DNA of 10,394 nt from JBLFWJ01 sp047611425 (GTDB lineage Bacteria > Bacteroidota > Bacteroidia > UBA10329): assembly GCA_047611425.1 (NCBI GenBank), contig JBLFWJ010000120.1:1-10394 (forward strand). Reading direction: 5' to 3'. The position numbers and the translations under genes were made by a program. How positions within the stretch are numbered: the stretch's first letter is position 1; each line of letters begins with the position of its first letter. This document shows positions 1-8,208 of the stretch, piece by piece. The notes below the pieces were generated by a model, which had not been told where the DNA came from, did no database searches, and saw only the letters and a list, made by a program, of their open reading frames with translations.

Positions 1-980
1 ATCTGACAGTTCCATCTCAGAACCTTGAAACCGGATTTTGGTTGGAAAGCGATCGAATGTTGAGTCTGGCGTTTACTCCAAAGAGCCTTGAAGTGCAACG
101 TAGCGTGGTGATCGAGGAGTTTCGTCAGCGATACCTCAATCAACCTTACGGAGATGCTTGGTTGCTGCTTCGACCCTTAGTTTTCACTAAACACGGATAC
201 AATTGGGCGACCATTGGCAAGGAAGAAAAGCACATTGAAGAGGCTACGATGGAAGATGTAAAAGCATTCTTCCACAAACATTATCGGCCTAAAAATGCCA
301 TACTCGTTGTTGCTGGAAATGTTGAATCTGATCAGGTTCGAGCTTTGGCTGAGAAATATTTTGAACCCATTGAGAAGGGTAATAAACCGGTTCGAAATAT
401 TCCCGTTGAACCACAGCAAACCAAACCTAGAAGATTAGAAGTTGATCGGGATGTTCCGCAAGATTCGATATACATGGCTTTTCATATGTGTAAAAGAACG
501 GATGACGACTACCCAAAATTCGATCTTCTTTCAGATGTGTTGTCACTTGGAAAATCTGCCAGACTCTACCGAAGGTTGGTGCAAGAAGAACAATTGTTTA
601 CTGAGTTACACGCCTACGTAATGGGCGAAAGAGACCCTGGAATGTTCTGTGTTTCAGGAAAATTAAGTGAAGGCGTTTCCTTGGAAAAGGCTGAAGCCGC
701 CATTTGGGAAGAACTGCAAAAAGTGAAGTCCGATATTTCTTCTGCAGAACTAGAGAAGATTAGAAATCAAGCAATTTCCAGCCAAGAATTTGGACAGATG
801 AGCGTGTTGAACAAAGCAATGGGATTGGCTTATCACGAATTGATGGGGGATGCAAACGAAATCAACCTAGAAGTTGAGAAATACGTTGCCGTCACCGCTG
901 ATGAAATTATGAATGTCGCTTCTGAGTCCATCATTCCGAATAATTGTTCGACTCTAATTTATCACCGAAAAAAAGCCTGA
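1..980 (+). CDS. Peptidase M16 family protein, probable catalytic subunit (5' end outside window)
   Basis: This is the 3' part of a zinc-peptidase gene of the M16 (pitrilysin/processing peptidase) family. The frame is open from base 3, giving 325 visible residues and a TGA stop at 978-980. The true start and the HxxEH zinc motif lie upstream of the window. What remains begins just after that motif. The sequence WLESDRM (visible residues 13-19) is the typical stretch of these enzymes. A Glu-Glu pair (residues 38-39, before FRQRYLNQPYG) sits where the third zinc ligand is expected. YRPKNAILVVAGNV (residues 94-107) ends the first M16 domain. The second domain carries the conserved GKSARLYRRLV stretch (residues 183-193). 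M16B proteins are usually about 410-440 residues, so roughly 90-110 residues are missing. The adjacent gene encodes a non-catalytic M16 partner. Catalytic status is inferred, because the HxxEH site cannot be seen. Substrate and cellular location are unknown. Confidence 0.9.
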   Translation, partial: LTVPSQNLETGFWLESDRMLSLAFTPKSLEVQRSVVIEEFRQRYLNQPYGDAWLLLRPLVFTKHGYNWATIGKEEKHIEEATMEDVKAFFHKHYRPKNAILVVAGNVESDQVRALAEKYFEPIEKGNKPVRNIPVEPQQTKPRRLEVDRDVPQDSIYMAFHMCKRTDDDYPKFDLLSDVLSLGKSARLYRRLVQEEQLFTELHAYVMGERDPGMFCVSGKLSEGVSLEKAEAAIWEELQKVKSDISSAELEKIRNQAISSQEFGQMSVLNKAMGLAYHELMGDANEINLEVEKYVAVTADEIMNVASESIIPNNCSTLIYHRKKA

Positions 981-981
981 A

Positions 982-2256
982 ATGTTGGATAGAACTTTAA
1001 CACCAGAATTTGGGGCGATTGATAAAATCGAACTACAGCAACCGGAAAAAACAGCGTTGAGCAATGGTATTCCTATTTTCCTGCTTGAGGCAGGAACACA
1101 AGATGTATTGAAGATTGAAATCTGGAGCAGATCAGGATCTATTTACGGAAGCGAGGGCCCAGTTGCCGAAGCGACATCAACGCTGATGTCTGAAGGAACC
1201 TCTTCAAGAACAGCCGAGGAAATCGCAAATTCCTTCGATCAATATGGCGCTCATTTTGAATCCAATTCCGACAAGGAAAATTGCAAAGTCGCGCTTTACA
1301 CACTTGGTCAATTCTTGGAACCAACGTTAAAGTCCTTTGCAGACGTAGTGCTAAACCCAACATTTCCTGAAAGTGAAGTGAAGGTTTATGCTGACAAACG
1401 CAAACAACAGATTGAACTTAGTCTCGAGCAGGTTGGAACGTTGGCTTCAAGAGCTTTCACGGAGAACTTGTTTGGAAAGGGGCATCCATATGGAAAGGCC
1501 GTTCAACCTGAAAACCTTCAGAATTTGACAAGTGCTCAACTTACTGCGCATCATCAAAACAAATTTTTGCCTTCGGTCCAACGGATAATCTGCGCTGGAA
1601 AAATGCCAACTAGCCTAATGTCGGATTTGGAAGCTGCTTTTGGAGGAATTGAAATTCAGAATTCTGAGAATCTTAAAACAGAATTTCCAGATTCCATCTC
1701 GGATCGTTCCATTCGAATTGAAAAGAAAGGTGCTGTTCAAAATGCAATTAAGATCGGGCGACCAATGTTCAATCGACTTCATCCAGATTACGTTGGAATG
1801 CAAATTCTGAGCACCGCGCTTGGAGGATACTTCGGATCGAGATTGATGTCAAATATTCGTGAAGACAAGGGATATACTTATGGGATCGGGTCGAGTATCC
1901 AGTCGTTTCAAAATTCAGGTTACTTCGTGATTAGCACAGAAGTTGGCAGCGATGTTTGTGAAGCTGCGCTGAAAGAAATCTATTCTGAACTAGAGCGATT
2001 GCGAACAGAACCCATTTCTGAGGACGAAATGGGATTGGTGAAAAATTACATTATGGGTGCTCAGTTAAAATCTGTGGATGGCCCATTCTCACTATCATCT
2101 AAATGGAATGGATTAATCAATTTCGGTCTTACCGAAAGTGATTATCAAGCTTTCATTCAGGAAATTCTCGACATAACTCCAGAGCGACTGCAAACGTTGG
2201 CAAAAACATATCTTGAAAAGGAAATGTTGATGGAAGTTGTAGCTGGAAAAATCTGA
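982..2256 (+). CDS. Peptidase M16 family protein, non-catalytic partner subunit
   Basis: This is a complete 424-residue M16-family protein. The ATG lies one base after the stop of the preceding M16 gene, so the two are very likely translated together. At the place where HxxEH should stand, just before the conserved Gly-Thr (residues 72-73), the sequence is EATST (residues 63-67). All zinc ligands and the catalytic Glu are therefore missing. The C-terminal M16 domain keeps GGYFGSRLMSNIREDKGYTYG (within residues 281-301), with the Arg (293) and Tyr (300) pair that in M16 heterodimers helps hold the substrate backbone. In family terms this is the inactive half of a two-subunit protease, as in mitochondrial processing peptidase and bacterial M16B pairs. 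The protein starts without an obvious lipoprotein or signal-peptide sequence, so a cytoplasmic or periplasmic location is undecided. Assignment to the family is firm; the partnership is inferred from adjacency and motif loss. Confidence 0.92.
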   Translation: MLDRTLTPEFGAIDKIELQQPEKTALSNGIPIFLLEAGTQDVLKIEIWSRSGSIYGSEGPVAEATSTLMSEGTSSRTAEEIANSFDQYGAHFESNSDKENCKVALYTLGQFLEPTLKSFADVVLNPTFPESEVKVYADKRKQQIELSLEQVGTLASRAFTENLFGKGHPYGKAVQPENLQNLTSAQLTAHHQNKFLPSVQRIICAGKMPTSLMSDLEAAFGGIEIQNSENLKTEFPDSISDRSIRIEKKGAVQNAIKIGRPMFNRLHPDYVGMQILSTALGGYFGSRLMSNIREDKGYTYGIGSSIQSFQNSGYFVISTEVGSDVCEAALKEIYSELERLRTEPISEDEMGLVKNYIMGAQLKSVDGPFSLSSKWNGLINFGLTESDYQAFIQEILDITPERLQTLAKTYLEKEMLMEVVAGKI

Positions 2257-2326
2257 GCAACCAAATTGGTTTCAATCCGTTTACTATCAAGGGTTCACGT
2301 TAAGAAACAGATACGTTTTTGGTCGA

Positions 2327-2354
2327 TTGGCCCTCAATATAGTTGGTATTTTTG
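2327..2354 (+). promoter_or_regulatory. Candidate Bacteroidota sigma-A promoter for the large T9SS protein gene
   Basis: A TTG at 2327-2329 and TATTTTTG at 2347-2354 are separated by 17 bases. This matches the Flavobacterium/Bacteroides consensus TTG-N17-23-TAnnTTTG exactly at its fixed positions. It lies in the only intergenic gap of more than 100 bases in the window, just upstream of the ATG at 2375. Transcription would start near 2360, leaving a short leader of about 15 bases. The leader has no Shine-Dalgarno sequence but is A-rich before the start codon, as is common in this phylum. The site would begin the unit that includes the two secreted proteins and perhaps mqnE. Confidence 0.55.
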
Positions 2355-2374
2355 CGTTTGGCCTCCGAAATTAA

Positions 2375-5300
2375 ATGAAATTACTCCGTCATTTTGTGTT
2401 GAGTTTGCTGATTCTAGTAGGAATCGGAAGCCCGAATACTGTCCAGGCAGACCATGTTCTGGGAGGAAGTATTACGTGGGATTGCATCAGTTCTGGACCC
2501 GATGCTGGCAAGTTTCGATTCTATCTGACTATATACCGCAATTGCGCTTCTACTAATGTTATAACCGCGTTTGTAAAATCTGAAACCTACTCCCCATTAG
2601 GTAATATGTCAATGACTCTTTTGAGTTCAACGGACGTATCTCCTACACAATGCGGAGTTAGTTGTGCTACTGCAATTCCTGGAGATGCTGGGTTAATTGA
2701 AGAAGTGATATTTCAAAGCGACCCAGTGGTTATCGATGAAGCACCACCAGCAACTGGACACATATTCTCATACTATGCGTGCTGTCGAGGAGAGATGGAC
2801 AATATTGTAAACCCACTATCATATCTAATGTATTTCAGGGCGGTCATGTACCCTTATGAAGGACAGAGTTTAAATCCTTGTTATGACAGTTCTCCGCGAT
2901 TTGTAGCACCTTCAAATAGTCTGCTTTGCTCAGGATACGAGTTTAGATATTCTACAGCTGCAGTTGATCCCGACCAAGATTCCATAAGCTACAGTTGGAG
3001 TCAACCTTTTGGGTATGACGACAATGTGAATGTCACAATCCCTGTTACTTTCCAGCCAGGGTTTTCTTTTAATAATCCTCTTCCTGGTCCAAATCTTTCG
3101 ACTTTAGACCAGAGCACCGGCATGATCAGCTATGACACTGATGCCGCTTTACAAGGAAAATGGAATATGACCGTTGCTGCATATGGTTGGAGAAATGGAA
3201 CACTAGTCTCTGAGAACACTAGAGAATTGGTTCTTGAGACCTCATCCTGCCCTCTTGCTAATCAGGTTCCACAAGTGAATGGTGCAGCCAACACAAGCAT
3301 TACTGTTAACGCTGGCGATTTGGTCACGTTCGATATCGGAGCAACAGATTCGGATCAACCATTGGGCTTTGCACAAAACATTACGATGACTGCAATCGGC
3401 AATCAATTTGCCAATGATTTCACGAATGTTAATGGCTGTGCCAATCCACCTTGTGCCACTCTAACGAACGTACCTCCAGCAGTAGGTTCAGCATCGGTAA
3501 ACACTACGTTTAACTGGCAGACCGATTGCTCCCACTTACCCACGTTTGCCGAATTTGCGGTCACCTCTTACACCTATAATTTTGTTTTCAGATGTGAAGA
3601 TGATCACTGTCCCATCCCTGGAATAAGTTATGCTAATGTCAGTGTTACCATTCTTGGAGATGAGGTTTTGCCTTCGCCTGAATCTAGATGTGTCTCAATT
3701 ATAGATGATGACAATATTCAGATTGAATGGCAAACAATTACTCCAATTGTCCCAATGCCTATTTCATTTGAATATGTTATTTATCATAGCTCGACTGGGC
3801 TTTTGGGCTCTTGGACAGAAATAGGAACCGAGCCAAATGTTGGTGTTGGTTCATTCATCCACAGTACCGGAATGTTAACCAATCCAATAAGCACTGGGCC
3901 AAATTATTATCAAGTACGGACAAGATCGGGTTGCATTACCAATCCCGTTGTAGAAGCCGCATTAAACACGGTTAGTTCTATTCATCTCACAACAGTAAAT
4001 AATGGATCCACACTTAATCTATCCTGGACTCCCGTTGCAACACCACCACTCCCTTCTTCTAACGGAGGAACTGGATTATATCAAGTCCAAGAGGAAAACC
4101 CAGCGGGATCTGGAATTTGGAATGTGACTTATGCTACAACCGACTTGTCTTACACTAGAACAGTGACAGAATGCGATGAAGACATTGCTTTTAGAATTGA
4201 ATTGACGGACAACCTTCCTTGCACAAGCACTTCTAATGTAATTCAGGAAACCTTAAACAACCCGAGTGGACCAGCGGATCAACCATTAGACTCGGTTAGC
4301 ATTGATCCTAGTAGCGGACTTGCCATTCTAGGTTGGCCACCAAACGATAGCCTTTTTGTGACAGAATATCAGATTCAGGTTAGTGATCCTGCGGGAGGCT
4401 ACGCTCAGGCTGGCATTAATCCAGGCTACTTCAATACATTCTTCGAAAACCCTGCGAGCTTGGCCATATCAGAGAGCGAATGCTACAGAGTTTCCTCTAA
4501 CACAAATTGCGGAATTCCAGGCCCACCAACATCTGGCCAGAGACAATGCACCATGCTACTAAATGTTGAGCTGGAACCTTGCGCAAGAACCAATCATTTA
4601 ACCTGGAATCCCTACTTGACATGGGAAGAAGGTGTTAAGGAATATCATATTCTGGTAAGAAAAGATGCAGAGCCTGAATTGAAAATAGCCGTGCTAAATG
4701 GAACCGAAAACACCTTCTCTCACGAGAGTTTACAATTGCAAGCCACTTATTTTTATAAGGTTAGGGCAGTAAGAAATGTTCCAAGGAGAATAACGTCTAC
4801 CTCTAATGAGGTATCGAAGTTCGTGTTCGTTTCTAAAATTCCAGATTACCATTATGCTTTTAGCACAACGGTACCAAACCACGATAAAGTATTGCACAAC
4901 GTATTTGTAGATAATACAGCAGGCATAACCGGATTTGAGATTTTAAGGGGGCAATTACCCGAAACACTTGGAAAGGTAGGAACTATGGAATTCGATTCAA
5001 TTTCTCAGTTTTACGAATACTCAGATTTTCAGGCCAAACCAGATATCAGATCATACTTCTACGCGACAGTTGCATTGGATGCCTGTGAGGAACCGATGGA
5101 TACGTCAAATATTACTCGCACTATTTTTCTTGATGCGGAGGCCATGCCAGACCGTACAAACATGCTTACTTGGAATTCGTATGAGGGATGGTCTACAGGC
5201 GTGGAATTCCAGAATATTTATCGAAACTATTATCAAACAGGGGATTTCAGTTACTTGGCTACGGTTCCTGCCACCACTCTAACCTACACTGATAACGTAA

Positions 5301-5713
5301 TCGATTTAATCGAGGGAGAAGGCAATTTCTGCTATTACGTTGAAGCTGTGGAGACCGGCCCGTTTGTACTTGGAGAACCTCAACATTCATTTGGTGACGA
5401 AACCAGCACGTCTAACGTAGCCTGCGCCCCACAACACCCTAACGTTTTCGTCCCAAATGCTTTTGCGCCAAATGGGGTAAACAAGGTTTTCTTACCAATC
5501 TCCATTTACGTTGATTTTGAATCCTACGTATTTACTGTTTACGACAGATTCGGAGGTAAACTTCTTAGAACATTAAGTAAAACTCAAGGTTGGGACGGAA
5601 CCCTTGGCAATGGAATGGAGGCTGCCCAAGGGGTTTATGCCTATACTATTGAATATGAGACTGCCTCTGGAATTGCTGGTGTTCAAACTGGAACTGTAAC
5701 GCTTTATCGTTAA
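2375..5713 (+). CDS. Large secreted multidomain protein with FN3-like domains and T9SS type B sorting domain
   Basis: This is an 1112-residue exported protein of unknown specific function. Residues 1-25 form a signal peptide (basic start, LSLLILVGIG core, cleavage after VQA). The N-terminal region (about 26-190) contains eight cysteines (37, 57, 93, 97, 136, 137, 169, 185), including an adjacent Cys-Cys, and resembles an uncharacterised domain common at the front of Bacteroidota surface proteins. Asp-rich segments at 197-202 (VDPDQD) and 323-328 (ATDSDQ) look like cadherin/Ig-like folds. From about 436 to 1015 there are roughly six FN3-like beta-sandwich units. Residues 1022-1112 form a gliding-motility-associated (type B, CHU_C-like) sorting domain: FVPNAFAPNG, VYDRFGGKL, GWDGTLGNG and GVYAYTIEY. 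Such domains direct passage through the T9SS and display on or release from the surface. The ATG directly follows an in-frame TAA (2372-2374), so no longer start is possible. An adhesin or matrix role is a reasonable guess, not shown. No enzymatic motif is visible. Confidence 0.88.
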   Translation: MKLLRHFVLSLLILVGIGSPNTVQADHVLGGSITWDCISSGPDAGKFRFYLTIYRNCASTNVITAFVKSETYSPLGNMSMTLLSSTDVSPTQCGVSCATAIPGDAGLIEEVIFQSDPVVIDEAPPATGHIFSYYACCRGEMDNIVNPLSYLMYFRAVMYPYEGQSLNPCYDSSPRFVAPSNSLLCSGYEFRYSTAAVDPDQDSISYSWSQPFGYDDNVNVTIPVTFQPGFSFNNPLPGPNLSTLDQSTGMISYDTDAALQGKWNMTVAAYGWRNGTLVSENTRELVLETSSCPLANQVPQVNGAANTSITVNAGDLVTFDIGATDSDQPLGFAQNITMTAIGNQFANDFTNVNGCANPPCATLTNVPPAVGSASVNTTFNWQTDCSHLPTFAEFAVTSYTYNFVFRCEDDHCPIPGISYANVSVTILGDEVLPSPESRCVSIIDDDNIQIEWQTITPIVPMPISFEYVIYHSSTGLLGSWTEIGTEPNVGVGSFIHSTGMLTNPISTGPNYYQVRTRSGCITNPVVEAALNTVSSIHLTTVNNGSTLNLSWTPVATPPLPSSNGGTGLYQVQEENPAGSGIWNVTYATTDLSYTRTVTECDEDIAFRIELTDNLPCTSTSNVIQETLNNPSGPADQPLDSVSIDPSSGLAILGWPPNDSLFVTEYQIQVSDPAGGYAQAGINPGYFNTFFENPASLAISESECYRVSSNTNCGIPGPPTSGQRQCTMLLNVELEPCARTNHLTWNPYLTWEEGVKEYHILVRKDAEPELKIAVLNGTENTFSHESLQLQATYFYKVRAVRNVPRRITSTSNEVSKFVFVSKIPDYHYAFSTTVPNHDKVLHNVFVDNTAGITGFEILRGQLPETLGKVGTMEFDSISQFYEYSDFQAKPDIRSYFYATVALDACEEPMDTSNITRTIFLDAEAMPDRTNMLTWNSYEGWSTGVEFQNIYRNYYQTGDFSYLATVPATTLTYTDNVIDLIEGEGNFCYYVEAVETGPFVLGEPQHSFGDETSTSNVACAPQHPNVFVPNAFAPNGVNKVFLPISIYVDFESYVFTVYDRFGGKLLRTLSKTQGWDGTLGNGMEAAQGVYAYTIEYETASGIAGVQTGTVTLYR

Positions 5714-5764
5714 CACCAAGTTTCACGAAGGTCGCTCAACCTATCTGACGCATATCTTTACAAA

Positions 5765-7012
5765 ATGAGAAAGTCTTTATCCGCACTCACATTTATACTC
5801 TTTTTAAATGCTGCAGCTTGGGCTCAACAAGGGACTAGATGTCAGCACTCTGAAGCTGTAGCTAAATTAATTTCCCAAGATCCGCATCAGGCAATTACGA
5901 TTCAAGAAGCACATGAGCAGGTAAATCAGAAAGTGAGCAATCGCAGCAGCACAGCTGGCACTGTTTACCAAATTCCAGTGGTGGTTCATGTGGTTTACAA
6001 TACAGCAGAGCAGAATATCTCTGAAGCATCCATTTACTCTCAATTAGATGTTTTGAATGCCGATTACAGAAAGCAGAATGCCGATTTTTCCAACGTTCCA
6101 AGTCACTTTTCAGGAATGGCTACTGATCTGGAAATTGAATTCTGTCTGGCCCATGTCGACCCAAACGGAAATTGGTCTGATGGAATTACAAGAACGGAAA
6201 CAACAACCACACAATGGTCTGGATCAAGTACAGGTATGATGTCAAATACAAGCGGAGGACACGACCCATGGCCTCACTCTGAGTACTTGAATATTTGGGT
6301 CGTTAGTTTGAATCCGCAGTTTTTGGGTTATGCTTATCCACCGGGAGCCAATCCAAATGGGATGGTCATCGGATACAAGAATTTTGGAACTGTTGGCTCT
6401 TACCTCAGCAACATTTATGATGGAGGAAGAACCGCTACGCATGAGATTGGTCACTGGCTTGACCTTCACCATCCTTGGGGTCCTGGAGGTGATAACACAA
6501 ACTGCACAGCGTCAGACTTGGTCGATGACACACCAATGCAAGCAGAACCTAATTATAACTGTCCCGTTGGAATTCAGATTAGCTGTAATAATGGCCCAAA
6601 CGGAGACATGCATATGAACTTTATGGACTACGCCAATGACGATTGCATGCACATGTTTACGGAAGGTCAGAAAACAAGAATGCGAGCAGCTTTGGAAGGT
6701 CCACGGGCATCTATCCTGGTTTCTCAAGGGTGTAATCTCACTTCAGTGTATGAGTCAGAGCTTTCTAAGAATTTCTCAATCTATCCAAATCCAGCCAGCC
6801 ATTCCATCAATCTGGATTTAGCGCCTTGGATTAATGGAGATTTCAACATCCACATTTCGAATGCACAAGGAAGGCGCGTTCAGTCTGAATCTGGATTGAC
6901 GAAATCTACTGTCAATAATGGAGTAGACATAAGTCATCTTGCCTCTGGCCTCTATTTTATCGAGCTGGAAAATGGGCAAGAAAAAGCCGTAAAACGATTT
7001 TCAAAACTTTAA
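5765..7012 (+). CDS. Secreted M43-family zinc metalloprotease with T9SS type A sorting domain
   Basis: This is a 415-residue secreted protease of the pappalysin/cytophagalysin (M43) family. The signal peptide is residues 1-20, with probable cleavage after AWA. A short propeptide-like stretch follows (about 21-65). The catalytic domain starts near VYQIPVVVHVVYN (67-79). The zinc site is HEIGHWLDLHH at 226-236: His226, His230 and His236 are the metal ligands and Glu227 is the catalytic base. The Met-turn is NFMDY (285-289, Met287), followed by the family-typical CMHMFTEGQ. Cysteines at 247, 266, 274 and 294 probably form disulfides. Residues about 337-415 are a type A T9SS sorting domain: it begins FSIYPNPAS, contains the LASGLYFIE strand and ends with a basic KRFSKL. 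All key residues are present, so the enzyme should be active after export. The gene starts 51 bases after another T9SS cargo gene and ends 2 bases before mqnE. The natural substrate is unknown; extracellular protein degradation is the expected role. Confidence 0.93.
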   Translation: MRKSLSALTFILFLNAAAWAQQGTRCQHSEAVAKLISQDPHQAITIQEAHEQVNQKVSNRSSTAGTVYQIPVVVHVVYNTAEQNISEASIYSQLDVLNADYRKQNADFSNVPSHFSGMATDLEIEFCLAHVDPNGNWSDGITRTETTTTQWSGSSTGMMSNTSGGHDPWPHSEYLNIWVVSLNPQFLGYAYPPGANPNGMVIGYKNFGTVGSYLSNIYDGGRTATHEIGHWLDLHHPWGPGGDNTNCTASDLVDDTPMQAEPNYNCPVGIQISCNNGPNGDMHMNFMDYANDDCMHMFTEGQKTRMRAALEGPRASILVSQGCNLTSVYESELSKNFSIYPNPASHSINLDLAPWINGDFNIHISNAQGRRVQSESGLTKSTVNNGVDISHLASGLYFIELENGQEKAVKRFSKL

Positions 7013-7014
7013 AC

Positions 7015-8181
7015 ATGGAGAGATCTTCCATTCAATCTATCCTCAATTCCAATCTGGATGAGGATCTTAAATCAATTGCTCAAAAAGTTCAGAATCAGGA
7101 ACGGATCACTTTTGATGAAGGGGTGACCCTTTACGAGAAGGGAGAGTTGGCCTTTTTAAGCGTTTTGGCAAATCACATTAAGGAAAGAAGACATGGCGAT
7201 AGTGTTTTCTTCAACCGGAATTTTCATGTGGAACCAACGAACATCTGCGTATTCGATTGCAAGTTCTGTGCATACTCCCGTCTCTTAAAACAAAAGCAAG
7301 AAGGTTGGGAATTATCGGAAGATCAAATCCTTCAAATGGTGAGGGATTATGACGGAAAACCAATTACGGAGGTTCACATTGTAGGAGGTGTACATCCAAA
7401 AATGGGCTTGCAATACTTTGCTGATTTAATCAGAAAAGTGAAGGAGATTAGACCAGACATTCATGTTAAGGCATTTACGGCTGTTGAGCTAGAATACATG
7501 TGCCGCAAGGCAAAAATGACTTATGAAGAAGGCTTGAGTACGCTTAAAGCCCATGGTCAGGATTCACTACCGGGCGGTGGTGCCGAAATTTTTGACGAAG
7601 CCTTGAGAAAGGAAATCTGCGAAGACAAATGCACAACCGAACAGTGGCTTGAGATTCATAGAACAGCTCATAAACTTGGTATGCCAAGTAACGCCACTAT
7701 GCTCTACGGCCATGTTGAAGACTATCATCATCGGGTTGATCACATGAAACGACTTCGTGATCTACAGGATGAAACTGGTGGGTTCAACACTTTCATTCCG
7801 CTCAAGTTTAGAAATGGCGACAATCAAATGAGCCATATATCAGAGGTTTCTACAGTTGAAGATCTAAGGAACTACGCCATTGCCAGAATCTTCATGGACA
7901 ATTTTGGCCACATCAAAGCTTACTGGCCAATGATTGGTAAACAAACCGCTCAGATGAGCTTAGCTTTTGGGGTTGATGATGTTGATGGAACCATTGATGA
8001 CAGCACCAAGATATACAGCATGGCCGGAGCCGAGGATCAAAATCCTGCTTTGACAACTGAGCAATTAGTTGGTTTGATTAACGATGTTGGGCGACACCCA
8101 ATCGAGCGCGACACCCTATACAACGTGGTGACTGACTTTAAGGATTACGTTTTCGAGAAAGAAGAAGCAGGTCAGAATTGA
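7015..8181 (+). CDS. mqnE: Aminofutalosine synthase (radical SAM, menaquinone biosynthesis)
   Basis: MqnE joins the chorismate-derived 3-[(1-carboxyvinyl)oxy]benzoate to the adenosyl group of S-adenosylmethionine, giving 6-amino-6-deoxyfutalosine, in the futalosine route to menaquinone. The 388-residue length fits the family. The radical SAM cluster motif CxxxCxxC is Cys78, Cys82 and Cys85, inside EPTNICVFDCKFCAYSR. Further signature stretches are HIVGGVHPK (121-129), DSLPGGGAEIF (183-193), SNATMLYGHVE (225-235), FNTFIPLKFRN (257-267) and GVDDVDGTIDD (319-329). FIPLKF and the overall pattern separate it from MqnC, which has FQP-type residues here, and from CofH of F420 synthesis. The enzyme is cytosolic and needs a [4Fe-4S] cluster. 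The ATG lies 2 bases after the protease stop, suggesting read-through transcription, although no functional link to secreted proteins is known. No other mqn gene is in the window. The stop codon directly abuts the stop of the convergent gene. Confidence 0.93.
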   Translation: MERSSIQSILNSNLDEDLKSIAQKVQNQERITFDEGVTLYEKGELAFLSVLANHIKERRHGDSVFFNRNFHVEPTNICVFDCKFCAYSRLLKQKQEGWELSEDQILQMVRDYDGKPITEVHIVGGVHPKMGLQYFADLIRKVKEIRPDIHVKAFTAVELEYMCRKAKMTYEEGLSTLKAHGQDSLPGGGAEIFDEALRKEICEDKCTTEQWLEIHRTAHKLGMPSNATMLYGHVEDYHHRVDHMKRLRDLQDETGGFNTFIPLKFRNGDNQMSHISEVSTVEDLRNYAIARIFMDNFGHIKAYWPMIGKQTAQMSLAFGVDDVDGTIDDSTKIYSMAGAEDQNPALTTEQLVGLINDVGRHPIERDTLYNVVTDFKDYVFEKEEAGQN

Positions 8182-8208
8182 TTAGCTGAAATACTCTTTC
8201 AATTCTGA
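8172..8208. terminator. Perfect 10-bp inverted repeat across convergent gene ends; candidate bidirectional terminator
   Basis: TCAGAATTGA (8172-8181) and TCAATTCTGA (8199-8208) are perfect reverse complements with a 17-base loop. The left arm contains the last two sense codons and the TGA of mqnE. The right arm encodes Ser-Glu-Leu near the C-terminus of the convergent diaphorase gene. There is no non-coding space between the genes, so any terminator must sit inside coding sequence. On the minus strand the stem would be followed by a U-rich tract (complement of 8157-8171). On the plus strand no U-run follows. The stem has only three G-C pairs and the loop is long, so termination activity is uncertain. 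Confidence 0.4.

Noticed and set aside
2259..2271. AACCA-AAT-TGGTT hairpin just after the stop of the second M16 gene, as a possible terminator
   Set aside because: The stem is only five pairs with a three-base loop, and no U-run follows. This is too weak to call.
2243..2374. Open reading stretch in the frame of the large T9SS gene, ending in TAA directly before its ATG, with a hydrophobic-looking translation
   Set aside because: It has no ATG or GTG start, only a late TTG, and it overlaps the candidate promoter. It is probably chance openness or an untraceable remnant.
5753..5760. TATCTTTA as a -7 promoter element for the M43 protease gene
   Set aside because: The last base is A instead of G, and it lies only four bases from the ATG, so transcription would start at or after the start codon. 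Read-through from upstream is simpler.
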